A stretch of DNA of 64,000 nucleotides from Amaranthus tricolor. Taxonomy: Eukaryota; Streptophyta; Magnoliopsida; Caryophyllales; Amaranthaceae. A model generated the notes under the pieces. That model was not told the DNA's origin, did no database searches, and saw only the letters and a list, made by a program, of their open reading frames with translations. Positions 34,534 through 45,497 of this stretch are shown here, piece by piece. The DNA lies in assembly GCF_026212465.1 (NCBI RefSeq), contig NC_080051.1, forward strand, positions 16,313,178 through 16,377,177, read 5' to 3'. Position 1 is the stretch's first letter; each line of letters opens with the position of its first letter. A program made the position numbers and the translations under genes.

Positions 34534-35485
34534 TAGAGATGGCAATGGGTCGGACTCGGCTTGAATTGTACATACTCCGATTTTGCTCCGGATAATAGTC
34601 AGAGCTTTTTTTTTCAGTCCACCTCCACTCGGAGTCGGATTATGCATTGTGATACCCCGGATTTAGCATGAAAAAGGATTGATAGACCACTCATATTAAT
34701 AAGGTGCATCTTCTTTTCATGAGAGCCCATTTACTAAGAACTCCACAGTTAAGCGTGCTAGGTGGGAAGCAATCTTAGGATGGGTGACCTCTTGGAAAGT
34801 TTTCTTGGGCGCGCACGAGTGAGACCAAAGTGCGTTGAAAAGACTTGTGTTGGTCTGTGAGGCCAGTCTACAGTCTACATGAGTAGTCACCGACGGTCCG
34901 AGGGGCCGGAGTGTTACATGCATACTCCTAGTTCGACTCGGACTTTCGGACTTCCAACGGAGTCGGATGTGGGGTCGGATTAATATCAAACTTTATCATT
35001 GTGATATTGTACTAATGGTTTTAAAGCATACAAAATTAACAAAATATTTTTTTCAATACAATTTAACAAAGAAATATGTATTTTGAATTTAAGTTTAACA
35101 AGAGAAATAGTCCTTCTATCACAATTTAACTAATTTTTCTCGCATTTTGATTTGTCGATTCTATTTCTCTTGATCTGATTTTTCGTATTTTGATTGATTA
35201 ATCTACTATTAGTATTAGAGAGAGCTTGAATTAGTCACGTCTAGAGTTTTAAAGGAAACAAAATATTGGAGTAAAAGTCAAATTCAAAGTCAAATTCCTT
35301 CGGAGTCGGAGTCGGGTCGGAGTGTCGGATTTTTAATAAGGTCCAACTCCGGTCAGTCTCTAACTCGGACTCAGATCGTAAAGTCGGATTCGGAGTCGGA
35401 TACCTTTTACCTCAGAATTGAATCAGATTATTTTCCTCGGATTGAGTCGGACTAGGGTCGAATTTGGACTGAATTGTCATCCATA
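34534..35485. mobile_element. Non-autonomous hAT-type element with TCGGA-rich arms, interrupted by a solo LTR
   Basis: Left end TAGAGATGGCAATGGGTCGG; right end on the other strand TATGGATGACAATTCAGTCC. The 8-bp flanks TTGATAAT (34526-34533) and TTGATGAT (35486-35493) agree at 7 of 8 bases. The arms are full of GGAGTCGG/TCGGACT motifs around an AT-rich centre. A Cassandra-type solo LTR (34648-34918) is nested in the left arm. No coding sequence. Confidence 0.75.
34648..34918 (+). mobile_element. Cassandra-type (TRIM) solo LTR carrying a 5S rRNA-derived segment
   Basis: 271 bp, starting TGTGATACCCC and ending GTGTTACA, with a perfect 5-bp duplication TGCAT at 34643-34647 and 34919-34923. Bases about 34738-34805 match the 3' part of 5S rRNA including the internal pol III promoter: the A-box/intermediate stretch CAGTTAAGCGTGCTAGG and the C-box AGGATGGGTGACCTC. 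Cassandra elements are known to keep a 5S-like region in their LTRs. No second LTR or internal region is present, so this is a recombination-derived solo LTR. Confidence 0.88.
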
Positions 35486-35493
35486 TTGATGAT

Positions 35494-36204
35494 CATGCTT
35501 TTCCAACTCCAATTATCTCATTTTCTTCATAAAGTTCATTCCAATGCATTACCATTGGAAGAGGTGTGGTATTAGGTGGTAATGGAAATTTATAAAAAAA
35601 AAAAAAAAACTTTTTTGTGATCAAAGTTTCATTAATTACTATGAGAATTACATGAAACTTTTGATGAAATTTTACACTATAAATCATTCCCATCTACTCA
35701 ATTTGGTACCACTAACCAAACGGGCCGAAAGAGTAAGAGCAGGTCCTTGGGAGTGACTATTTCGTATTGAGACCAATAGCCGAATTCGTCCAATTATATT
35801 TTTTTACAATATGCGATCAGTATTTGATCTATTTAAGTTCATAATTTATACCTTTAAGGTCAAAATTGATTTCCTTTATAAGTTATAACTGATTATTTAA
35901 TTGATCATATATATAACTGATCACTTTAAGATTTGAATTGATCACTTTAAAGTCAAAATTAAAGACTTTAAAAAACTTGTTGTAAGCAATATTTGATTAC
36001 TTTAATGTCAAAATTAATTATTTTTTCAAGTTTTTCAAAAATGTCTATTAAGCTCTCTTTTCTCATCATGTCTTATCACCTTAGTTTTATTTCTAATTGT
36101 ATTAAGTAAGAGTTATTAGTTTTTAAAAGAAAGCCTCAATTAAAAAACTTATTGTAATGTTATTCTTTTTATAGTTAGATTTCTTTTATCTTTTACTGAA
36201 AAGA
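35494..36204. other. AT-rich spacer, nothing recognised
   Basis: No gene. 35850-36010 contains several near-repeats of TGATCACTTTAAG-like sequence, similar in style to 30930-31010. Their origin is unknown. Confidence 0.5.
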
Positions 36205-37705
36205 ACCAATTCGTAATAAGGGAGAACCAATGTGGTTTATGCCTAGCAGATCTTCTATTGTAACTATTTATGTTCTAAGGAGGTTGATGAAGAAGTATAG
36301 AGAGAAAAATAATTCGCATATGGTGTTTATTGAGCTCGAGAAGGCGCATGATAGCATACATTATAACATCATTTGGGATAGCCTAGAGGCCAAGGTATTT
36401 CTCGTACATATATTGAGCTAATAAAGAACATATATGATGGAGCCATGACCAACATCCAAACACCATTAAGGACGACAGAGCATTTCTCAGTAAAGCTAGG
36501 TCTTCATCAAGGATCGACACTAAGTCCGTTCATTTTCGCCACCATTATTGTTGAGCTCTTTAAATCTATCTGGGAAATAGTGTTGTGGTGCATGCCTTTT
36601 GCGGACGATATTGTACTTGTAGCAGAAGCTAGCGAGGAAGCTAACACAAAATTTGAGGAGTAGAGATCAGTCTTAGAAAGCAAAGGGTTGCGTATAAGTC
36701 GTACTAAACAGAATGTTTAAAATGCAATTTTAGTGGGCTAAAGCAAGGAAAATACCATGTGGTGATCATCGATTAAGATAATGTAATCGCTTGTACGAAG
36801 AAGTTTAAATATATAGGATCTTTAATTCAAAGCAGTGGGGAGATCAACAAAGATGTAACCCATCAGATTCAAGAAGGTTCGCATAGGGAGTGCGACTTTT
36901 TGGGTGTTGTGTGATAAGAAGTTTCCAACTAGCTGAACTTAAAGGTAAACTCTACCAAGTTGAAATCATGTATGCCTTTCTATATGGGACGGAATGTTTG
37001 CCCCTTAAGAACTCTTTAGAACAAAACATGTATGAAGTAGAGATAATTACGTTGAGGTGGATGTGCGTAATTACGAGGATGGACTGGATTAAGAATAAGG
37101 ATGTAAGAGAGAAGTTAGGGGTTACCCCATTATCGGAAAAGATGAAAACATGTTGAGGTGGCTTGGACATGTAAAGAGAAAGACTGTCGACACACATGTG
37201 AGGATGGTGGAAATCCTCCTAGTAGGGGATAAGAGAAGTCAAGTTAGACATAAGAGAACATGGAAGGAGAAATTAAAAATCGACTTGTGTGAGCGGCACC
37301 TCTCTGAGGACATATCGAGGGACAAGAGCAGTTGTTGACGTCAAATCCGTGTCCAAGACTTTTAATAGTCCTCTTTATGTTCTTTGTAGCTTTTTTTTTA
37401 CTTTCTTTTTATTTTATTTTTAACTTTTTACTTTACTTTATTTTCTTGTATGGCCCACTCCTAGTTTAGCTTTTTTGTGTTTTGAAGGCAACTTCTCCCA
37501 TGGGTTTTTGGTGATATTCATACTTTTACTTGCAGGGCTCTCTTTAATAGGGGGTCTAACTGTTTGCGCTTTTTCCTCATATCTTATCCCTTAAAGGATA
37601 CGAAATGGTATTTCTACTACTTCTTCTCCCATAACTCTCACGATGTGCATCATACTTGGTTAATGACCATGACCATGACCATGACCATGATCATGACCAT
37701 GACCA
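36205..37705 (+). mobile_element. 5'-truncated plant LINE (RTE-like) relic with hexamer tail
   Basis: Broken ORF2 reverse transcriptase read in several frames: FMPSRSS...LRRLMKKYREK, HMVFIELEKAHDSI, LGLHQGSTLSPFIFA, then the catalytic loop MPFADDIVLVAEASEEANTK (FADD intact). The C-terminal part follows (TLRWMCVITRMDWIKNKDVR, LRWLGHVKRKTVDTHVRMVE) and ends near 37360. A T-rich 3'UTR leads to an (ATGACC)n tail at 37663-37705. Several stops and frameshifts show it is dead. No endonuclease domain is present. Confidence 0.85.
37663..37705 (+). repeat. (ATGACC)n hexamer microsatellite
   Basis: Seven units, one with a substitution, at the 3' end of the LINE relic. Its position suggests it is the LINE tail rather than an independent microsatellite. 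Confidence 0.85.
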
Positions 37706-38606
37706 AAAAGAAATTGTTAGAATGTACTTTAGGGGAAAACACAAGTATGTATAGAAGATACTGAGATCTTATAGTAGTGATCCAAGGTTCGAAGAGTGGT
37801 CCCAAAGGCGTAGATTATACTATTTGTAGCTGAACCTCAATAACAGTTTCTTGTGTTTTGTCCAATATATTTTTTCCTTATTTTATTTCTGCACTCAAAT
37901 CTACCGCTGATAGAGGACTTTTAAAACAGGGTTTAAACCTTTGAAATGCATTTCATAAGAAATATTAAAAACTAGACAACTCTCTAATCATGCCTCCTAT
38001 AGATAGTTTTTAGTCTCCTATTTGAACCTTCAAATTGTATGTTATATAATTATGTATATGCATTACAACTTTTATTATGATTCAAAATTTATTAAAATTT
38101 GGTTTTTATTTTACAAGACTAATTAAATTAATAGTTGTTATAAAATTTAGATTTTGCATGTAATTAGTTTTAAACAACAATTAAGTTGGAGCATGCAACT
38201 TGCAAAGTTAGAATTCAAATTGTATCTTAGTTAACTTATTTTAGTCTAAGCATTGGCAATTACTTCCTCTGTTTCAAATTAATTGCAACATTAGCAAATT
38301 TGCATGATTCACTTATTATCTTTAATTTGTAATTAATTCTTAATTTATAAGTTAAAACATAGCAAGTGGGATCTTATTTGATTTGTCTCAAAGCAAAGAT
38401 TAAATGTCAAAATTATTATTTTTATTATACATAATTAGAGATATCAAGGATTGAATTAGTGCATTGGACTATGTGAAAATGCAAACATTACAAGTTAGTT
38501 GGAATGGAGGAAGTATATTGTACGTGATTCTTAGAATTTTTTATTTTTTTTATGGATCTTAAGATTCTCTTATAGATGTAGAAATAGAATTTCTATATAT
38601 TAGGCA
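37706..38606. other. AT-rich spacer, nothing recognised
   Basis: No coding signal or recognisable repeat termini between the LINE tail and the MULE target duplication. Confidence 0.5.
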
Positions 38607-38615
38607 ATTATAGAA

Positions 38616-39880
38616 GGGATATTCTACATAGTAGGCACGAACTATTGCAAAAGACCAATGGTAGCAATTCTAAAAAACGTTTCCGCAAAATAGCACTTTA
38701 CTTTTGAACATTGTGCTACAGTAACATTATGAAGGAAAAACATTTATCTTTCCGTTAAGTTGTAAAATTATCATTTTACCCTTCCTCTTCCATTCATCTT
38801 CTTCTTCCTCAACTACTCAAGTCATAAAGATTGCATCACTTATCAGTAATTGTGAGCAAGTTTCTCAAAAATCATTTAGGATGCTCATGGAGTTTTACAC
38901 TAAGGGCATTTAGGATGCTCATGGTAGGTTGCCCATTGTAGGGCATCTTCAACTAGTTGTTCAACAACATTGATCTCTTTCTTCTCAGCGAATGATCCAA
39001 TCACCATAGTGTAAATTGATGCATTAAAGGAATACCCTTTTCACCCATTTGTTCAAATTGCTCAATAACCTTCTCTGATTGACTTAATTTCCCTAAACCC
39101 TCAAGCCAAACACCATAAACCCTAGATAAAGCTTATGCATCTTCTAACTTTTTACTACCTTCAAATTCACTAAAAATTTCTAGAACTTTCTAATAATTAC
39201 CCACTTTTTTATAAGCTTTCATGACCAAAACATAACCATCAGATCCAAAACAACCTCATTTAACTTCATTCTTTCAAATAAATCAATTGTTAAGCTATAC
39301 ATGTGAAGCTTATTATAGCTTCTTAATGCAGATTCATACCCAAAACCAACAATTTCTTTATCAATTTCAAGGCTTTCTAAGAACAAATCAACAATCTAAA
39401 CTTTCTATGTTTAATGCAAGTACTAACAATTTTAGCACAAAATACTTTATCGGGAAAAATTTGGCAAATTTGGTTCTTCTTTTAGAACAGGATAAGGGTA
39501 AGTTGAGGAATGAACTATGATGAACGTGGTGGGCCACGGAGGAGAGAAAAGGGTTTGAAAAGCCTTGAATTTGGTGAATTTGGTGAATTATGAAGTCGGT
39601 ATATAATATTTGAAGGTGAAATGCCTGAAGAAGCGGAAATTGCCATTACAGAAGAAGATGGATGAATCTTTATATGAATTGAGAAGGAGAAGAAGAAGAT
39701 GAATGGAAGAGGATGGGTAAAATGATAATTTCACACCATAACGAAAAAATAAATGTTTTTTCTTCATAATATTACTGTAGCTTAATGTTCAAAAGTAGAG
39801 TTTTATTTTGTGAAATTTTTTTAAGAATTGCTATTATTGGTTTTTTTGCAATAGTTCATGCCTACCATGTAGAATATCCT
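38616..39880. mobile_element. Mutator-like element (Pack-MULE), copy A, 1265 bp
   Basis: Long terminal inverted repeats of about 200 bp: GGGATATTCTACATAGTAGG at the left, and AGGATATTCTACATGGTAGG on the other strand at the right. Flanks ATTATAGAA (38607-38615) and ATTATAAAA (39881-39889) are a 9-bp target duplication with one mismatch, as expected for Mutator-type elements. There is no transposase; the interior is a captured PPR gene fragment (see 38905-39453). A sister with nearly the same TIRs but another interior lies at 43103-44377. Confidence 0.85.
38905..39453 (-). pseudogene. Captured pentatricopeptide-repeat (PPR) gene fragment inside the MULE
   Basis: On the minus strand three frames in succession read as PPR repeats: DKVFCAKIVSTCIKHRKFRL, then YESALRSYNKLHMYSLTIDL and FERMKLNEVVLD, then YVLVMKAYKKVGNY and KVLEIFSEFEGSKKLEDA. 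ALSRVYGVWLEGLGKLSQSE and KVIEQFEQMGEKGIPL follow, and IYTMVIGSFAEKKEINVVEQ in another frame. Spacing fits 35-residue helical-hairpin units of RNA-binding organelle proteins. At least three frame changes and two stops show it is not expressed as protein. The plus-strand frame at 39287 is antisense. Confidence 0.75.
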
Positions 39881-39889
39881 ATTATAAAA

Positions 39890-40963
39890 CACTTAAAACA
39901 TACTTTGTCGTTGTTATTTTTTCACAAAATTCTTCTAGTTAGTGGAAATGTACTTAATGGGAAATCTATGATAATGTATCTTTATTATTGTTATCTTGCT
40001 TAAAAGAAAGGAGCATAAAAATGTCTCTTTCTTAGAACAAATGATCTTCAACTTTAAACTCCTTAGGGCTTGTTTGGATTAATTGTAGTATTTAAAGGGG
40101 TAAATAAAAATTAAATTAGAAAAACAAAGTTAGTTAGATAGAAGATTAAAGGAATTTGATTGTTAAAGAGGTGAAAAATTGGTTTTAAAGTGATGAAACG
40201 TGGATAAAATAACAATTAGTTCTCTCATATTGGGGTATAAATTTTACAAGGGAAGGATGGTGGAATACTTTACTCCAAATGAGGGAAATCATCATCCCTT
40301 TTTATTTATCTCTTTTAGTTTACTCTCATTCTATATTGTTCACAATTATTTCAATTACTTTCTTTACACCTTTAATTACCTTTATTCCATTAGTTTGATT
40401 TTTTTTTTATCCTGTTAAACATTTACATTCAATCCAAATGAGCTCGTAAAGTTGCTGTGTTTGCGTATATAACATAGACCTTTAGCACCTACCATCTTTA
40501 CTCTAATACCATAACCCACTTGTGTTTTTTTTTTGAAATAAATACCCCACTTTAAAAGTGTGACCTTGTTATTGGTTATTTGATTGGATTTCTTGTTCAT
40601 TAAGACTAACCCTTGGTGCTTAATGGCTAAATATCAATTTTTTCTCGGTTATTTCGTATCAATTGATATATAGATAGAATTGACGTACGTGTTCTCTCTA
40701 ATCTTGCCGATAGAAATTTATTTACTTTTCATGGGGCTCAATTCATGCATGGGTGCTAAAGGTACTGCCTGATATTGCACGCATGGAATTATTCATGACA
40801 TTATTTAGGGAAGAACACTCGGGCTTGCTTAGACTATATAAAAGACGTTTAATTAAAATCATTCTAATATTAAATTGTTTAGCATAAAACACAATTTTAT
40901 GACAAACTAGTTGATTAAAAACATATACATACTGAGATAAATGATATTTAATAATTCTTTAGT
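39890..40963. other. Spacer containing one MITE
   Basis: No gene supported. A MITE is at 40066-40445. The remainder is AT-rich. Confidence 0.5.
40066..40445. mobile_element. MITE with TTTGGATT-type inverted ends
   Basis: Left end GGGCTTGTTTGGATT and right end (other strand) GAGCTCATTTGGATT form a 15-bp inverted repeat with 12 matches, around 350 bp of AT-rich DNA. Target duplications are unclear. Confidence 0.55.
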
Positions 40964-41280
40964 ATTTGACTTTTTAGTCATCGTCATCATTATTATTATC
41001 ATACCCAGTGTATCCCGACATAAAAAACTATAATCAGGATTTGGAGAGGGAAGAAAGGCGGCAACTCATATTTATAAAGGAGATCCTGGCCAAAGAGTCC
41101 CTCAACTTGAGAAAGAGTTTGAGAAGTTTCAGCAATGAATAGGATCGAGTGAAGCTGAAGTTAACTCTGCAAGCCTGCATCTGATAACACAAGCGTGACC
41201 CCTTAACATAAAATAAACATAAATAAAGATAAATAAAATTCATATAAATAAAATAAAACAAAGTAAAAATAACAACAATG

Positions 41281-41312
<32 letters not shown>

Positions 41313-41335
41313 AATAATAATAATAATAATAATGA
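40964..41335 (-). mobile_element. Retroposon 3'-end remnant with simple-repeat tracts
   Basis: On the minus strand it ends CGGGATACACTGGGTATGAT followed by an ATAATG-type tail, the style of plant RTE LINE/SINE 3' ends. The other side carries (CAA)n(TAA)n at 41278-41335. Internal sequence is decayed. A related end is seen at 41685. Confidence 0.4.
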
Positions 41336-41684
41336 AAATTTGCTCAAAATAATTCCAATTATCATCCGTTGGCCAAAATTAATCCCAACTATCAATTATA
41401 TTTTAATAATCCCAAATATTGTCATAATTTGTTGACAACATAGCCCCCTGTTATCGGCTGCATTACTCCTCCATTGATGAACCCTAAATCCCCAAAAATC
41501 AAATTGAAACTTATCCTCCAAAATCTTCATATTCTTGTAAACTATAATATTAATCCCCCAAAACTAATGAATTCAGCTTGTTTTTCTAAGTTTTCAAACC
41601 CCAACCCCAACTTTTAACTTCCATTTCCCACAAGTGCACTCTTCTTTTTTGCATGTTATTTATTTTTAAAGATGTTGACCATCA

Positions 41685-42430
41685 GAATACTATTTCATCA
41701 TCATTATACCCAATATCCCGCTCAAAGGCAGGGTCTGGATGAAGGAAGGTGACGAACAATCCAAAACTGTACTCTCTTTAAAGGAAGACTAGAGGAAAGT
41801 TGTCTATTTTACCCCCCAAAAGAAAGAGCCCTGCACAAGAGGAAATGAGTGACGACTGACAATTTATCTAAAGAGTAAAAACTACTAGTTAAAAAAATAC
41901 ATGAAAAATAAATAAATAAATAAATAAATAGAAATAAAATAAAATAATAAAAAATGAGTAGGTAAAAAAACAAAAGAGAGCGAGAAAGAAGCAACTAGAC
42001 ACTAGGGCAAGAAGGTAATTAAATAACCTATTAGTAATCCAAAACATGGATTTGACGTTTCCAACTATTCCTATCCCTAGTCAGGTTCTCGGAGAGGCGC
42101 ATCTCACTCAAGTCGTTCTTAATTTTCAATACCCACGTTTTCTTAGGTCTTCCTTGACTTCTTTTACCCTTTACTATGATGCTTTTTATCAATCTAACGG
42201 GAGATTCGATTGTCTTTCTTTGCACGGCTTATACGCAACCCTTAATCTTCTAAAACTGCCTTCCATTCTTCTAGTTTAGCATTAGCCTCTTCACTAGTTT
42301 CTTCGACCAACACTATATTGTCCACGAATAACATGCACTATGGCACAATTTTCCAGATAGACTTTGAGAGCTCATCTAAGATGATTGCCAAAAGGAAAAA
42401 GGCTTAGTGCCGATCACTGATGCAAGCCTA
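41685..42430 (-). mobile_element. LINE (RTE-like) 3' half relic, minus strand
   Basis: A minus-strand frame (42225-42031) reads the ORF2 C-terminus: VRLIKSIIVKGKRSQGRPKK, then IKNDLSEMRLSENLTRDRNS, ending HVLDY-stop. Farther upstream (about 42250-42350) the RT loop remnant MLFVDNIVLVEETSEEANAK is readable, where FADD became FVDN. The 3'UTR ends near 41690 with GACCCTGCCTTTGAGCGGGA and an ATGATG-type tail. Same family as 36205-37705. Confidence 0.75.
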
Positions 42431-43093
42431 CTCCAACTGGAAAAGACTTTATATTCCCAACGGGTGTTTGTATGTTAGTTGATGCTCCATTATCCATATC
42501 TCGTATTGCTTCAATATGGCTCTGCGAGATTCCCTTAGTCTCTAAGCTCTCCCATTGTTTTTGGGGAAATCATTTTCAAATTTACAGAAGGATGGAATTT
42601 TCATCTATACATTAAATCAAAATCCTTTTTTTCATTAGTAGTGAACTAATAATCAATCGATAAGTCATGACTACAAACAAGAGGACGATCAATAATTCGT
42701 GACTACAAACAAGAGGATAATCAATACCTTCAGGCCCTCAACATGCGGTGGTGGCCAACACCGTCGGGCCCAAAAAAACGAGGAGGTAGTCAACACTACC
42801 AAACCCTCAAATGCCAGGAGTCAATGGAAAGGGCATATTACATCCGATGGCAACATGGGGACAAAACTCAACACAAGAAGCCAAAGGAGGGAATGGTAAA
42901 TAGGGTTATCAAAAAAAACTCAAGTTCGAAAATGGAGAGGGCTTCGGAAAAACACCAAATTCTTCCAGTAATCACCAACACCCCATGACAACATAGAGAC
43001 AACAACTAACTTCAAAGAACTTGTTGATGTAGATATCGTATTTTCTGGTGATGAGGAAATCGACGATATTTATTTTATAGTGATTCAGATGAA
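42431..43093. other. Spacer, nothing firmly recognised
   Basis: 42690-42985 has a GC-richer patch with an open frame that I cannot match to a family. It could be a further transposon or gene fragment. Confidence 0.4.
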
Positions 43094-43102
43094 AAAAATT
43101 AA

Positions 43103-44377
43103 GGAATATTCTACATGGTAGATACGAACTATTGCAAAAGGCTAGTGGTAGCAAAACTTAAAAAAATTTCCACAAAATAGCACTGTACTTTTGAACATTA
43201 AGCTACCGTAATATTATGAAACAAAAAACGTTTGTTTTCCATTAACTTGAGAAATTATCTTTGTAACCTTGTGTTATTTCACTAAAACACATTAATCCTT
43301 CTCCTTCATTCATTTTCTTCCTCTTCCATTCATCTTCTAAGACTACTAACAACAAAAGACTACACTGATCTAAATTGAATTGAACTAGTTTGATCTAAAC
43401 CAAATAAATGGTAAAATGTTTAATTAAAAGTAGTGTTAACCAAATTAACTGGATTTGTAGTAGCTATAGAAAGCATACTAGATTAGAGGGATGGAGTAGT
43501 AATATTAAGGTTCCTCTACCTAGCAAACATTTTGCAGCAACCATGTAAACCGCCATCAATCCTACTTCCCTCTCCTCTCCATCCACTTCTACTATCAATC
43601 TGTTTAGAAACTAATCAGAAGATAACAATTAGTCACTTGCTTGGATCAGCATTGCATTACTTGAGAAATGTTAGTCACACCATAAGACTCAGAGAAAACA
43701 GGGGGATCCGAGATAGTAATAGCTCCAAGCCTCGCTCATCATAGAAGCTCAAAACCCAATCATAATATCGTATCGACAAGCTTTTAAATAAACCAAGAGG
43801 ATAGAAAGGGACTTACAAAAGATTAAATGTACTATGTACAAGTTAGAAAAGCCTGAATATTTCATGCGAGATAATTTGGAAGGCTTGCACTAATTCAAGC
43901 CCTTATGTTTTCTGAAAGGAGCTTTAGCTAAATAAAAGCTGACGTCTTGTAGACTTCGAAGGCTTGCATTGAATGATGACTTGCCCCTTTCTCTTAAACA
44001 CCCAGATTTTTCATTTTGACCCGACTCATGATTGTCTTTGCCCTAGTTTAGTGGTTTTTTTTAACAATAATAATCAGTAATTGCTGATTGAATACCCTCT
44101 TGAAGAACCTATAGTTGCATCCTTCTTTTTATGCGATGAAAGAAGATGAATGGAAAAGGAAGAAGATGGATGAAGGAGAAAGAGTTTACGTGCTTTAATA
44201 AAATAACACAAGGGTACACAGGTAATTTCTCAAGTTAACGGAAAACAAACGATTATTTGTTCATAATATTACGGTAACTTAATGTTCAAAAGTACAATGT
44301 TATTTTGTGAAATTTTTTTTAAGATTTGCTACCACTGGTTTTTTGGAATAGTTCGTGCCTACTATGTAGAATATCCC
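43103..44377. mobile_element. Mutator-like element, copy B, 1275 bp
   Basis: Perfect 9-bp target duplication AAAAATTAA at 43094-43102 and 44378-44386. Long inverted repeats of about 250 bp (GGAATATTCTACATGGTAGA left; GGGATATTCTACATAGTAGG right, other strand) are closely related to copy A. The interior, about 43340-44110, is unrelated to the PPR fragment of copy A. It has no transposase and may also be a captured gene piece; I do not recognise it. Confidence 0.87.
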
Positions 44378-44624
44378 AAAAATTAATTTGGTGTTGTTAT
44401 TTGAATTGAAATATTGCATTTATATTTGAATTTAATACAAGTATTGAATTACTTTCCTTACTTAATTGAAATTATAAATGTAAAGTATTTAAATTTTTTA
44501 TGACTAATTTTTGATTTCAAATATTCAACCCTATAAATGAAACACGCGGCAATTAAAATATTTTTAAAACAAAGTATTTCAAAATCTTAAAATACGCAAC
44601 AATTGAAAAAAAATAAATATAGCT

Positions 44625-44810
44625 TGGCGACTTGTATGTCTGTCACCAAATTGACATGGCAACAAATGTGTCTGCCACATATGGCGACAACATGGCGACA
44701 AACATATCTGTCGCCAACACGAATATGGCAACAACATGGCGACAAATAGTTTGTCACCAACTTTAACATCGTGACAGGCTGTCTGTCACCAAAACTTTTT
44801 ACTGTGTAAA
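44625..44810. mobile_element. TGGCGACA-repeat segment, possible CACTA subterminal region
   Basis: GGCGACAAA/TTTGTCGCC-type motifs recur in both orientations about eight times within 170 bp, next to CACAGTAAAAAG on the minus strand, which resembles a CACTA terminus (CACTACAAAAA). Dense inverted subterminal motifs are a CACTA hallmark. No partner end identified. Confidence 0.4.
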
Positions 44811-44896
44811 AAAAAATTGAACATTTTAATTTGCCATTACCATTTTTACCTGTTATGAATGGTGTGACTTGAGTGCACATTTGATGGGTACATTCA

Positions 44897-45497
44897 TGTA
44901 GTGACCCTTGGGATGAAATCCCATAAGTATGTCATAAATGGGTGTATTAAGATGCTCGCTCGAAGTGTAAAGGTTTAATTCAAGATGCTCTACAATGCAA
45001 AGTCGAGCAAAACTGTCAGAAGCTTACTAAAGCGCCGCTCGACCAACTCGCTCGATCAAGCGAGCTTTAGAATGGGTCGAGCGAGCAGACAAAATGTAAT
45101 CAGAAACTTCCTGTAGCCTGCTCGACCAGGTCGCTCGACCGAGCAAGCCTCTGCTTTGGTCGAGCGATGTCTCTGATGCTTCTAGGATGCTGTTTTTAAC
45201 TCTTCAAGTTCTTGGGGATGTTTCATTATCATTTATTCACATTTTAATGTACTTAATGTTACTTAGTGAGATCTCTCCTATAAATAGAGAGCTATCATTC
45301 ACACATTGTAATCATCCACAAAAATACACCCCAAGCCAAACACTAGCCTATATCTCTTCTCTATTGTAATTCTCCATATTTGAGAGTTCTTTGAACTCCT
45401 TTGATAATATAAGAGATACTACACACCGGAGGACGTAGCCTAAGTTGGGTGAACCTCGTTAAATTTTTGTGTTGTTTTTTTGCATTACTTTCTCCTA
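44897..45497 (+). mobile_element. Solo-LTR-like fragment of a copia-type element
   Basis: Starts TGTAGTGACCCTTGGGATG and ends CTTTCTCCTACA. The 3' part has the wording of plant copia LTRs: CACACCGGAGGACGTAGCC, then GGGTGAACCTCGTTAAATTT. A TATA-like CCTATAAATAGAGAGCT is at about 45277. It carries a cluster of GCTCGACC motifs at 45036-45170. No PBS or second LTR follows, and a target duplication is not clear. Confidence 0.55.

Noticed and set aside
34738..34805. Genuine 5S rRNA gene
   Set aside because: Only part of 5S is present, inside a TG...CA LTR with a target duplication; a Cassandra LTR explains it.
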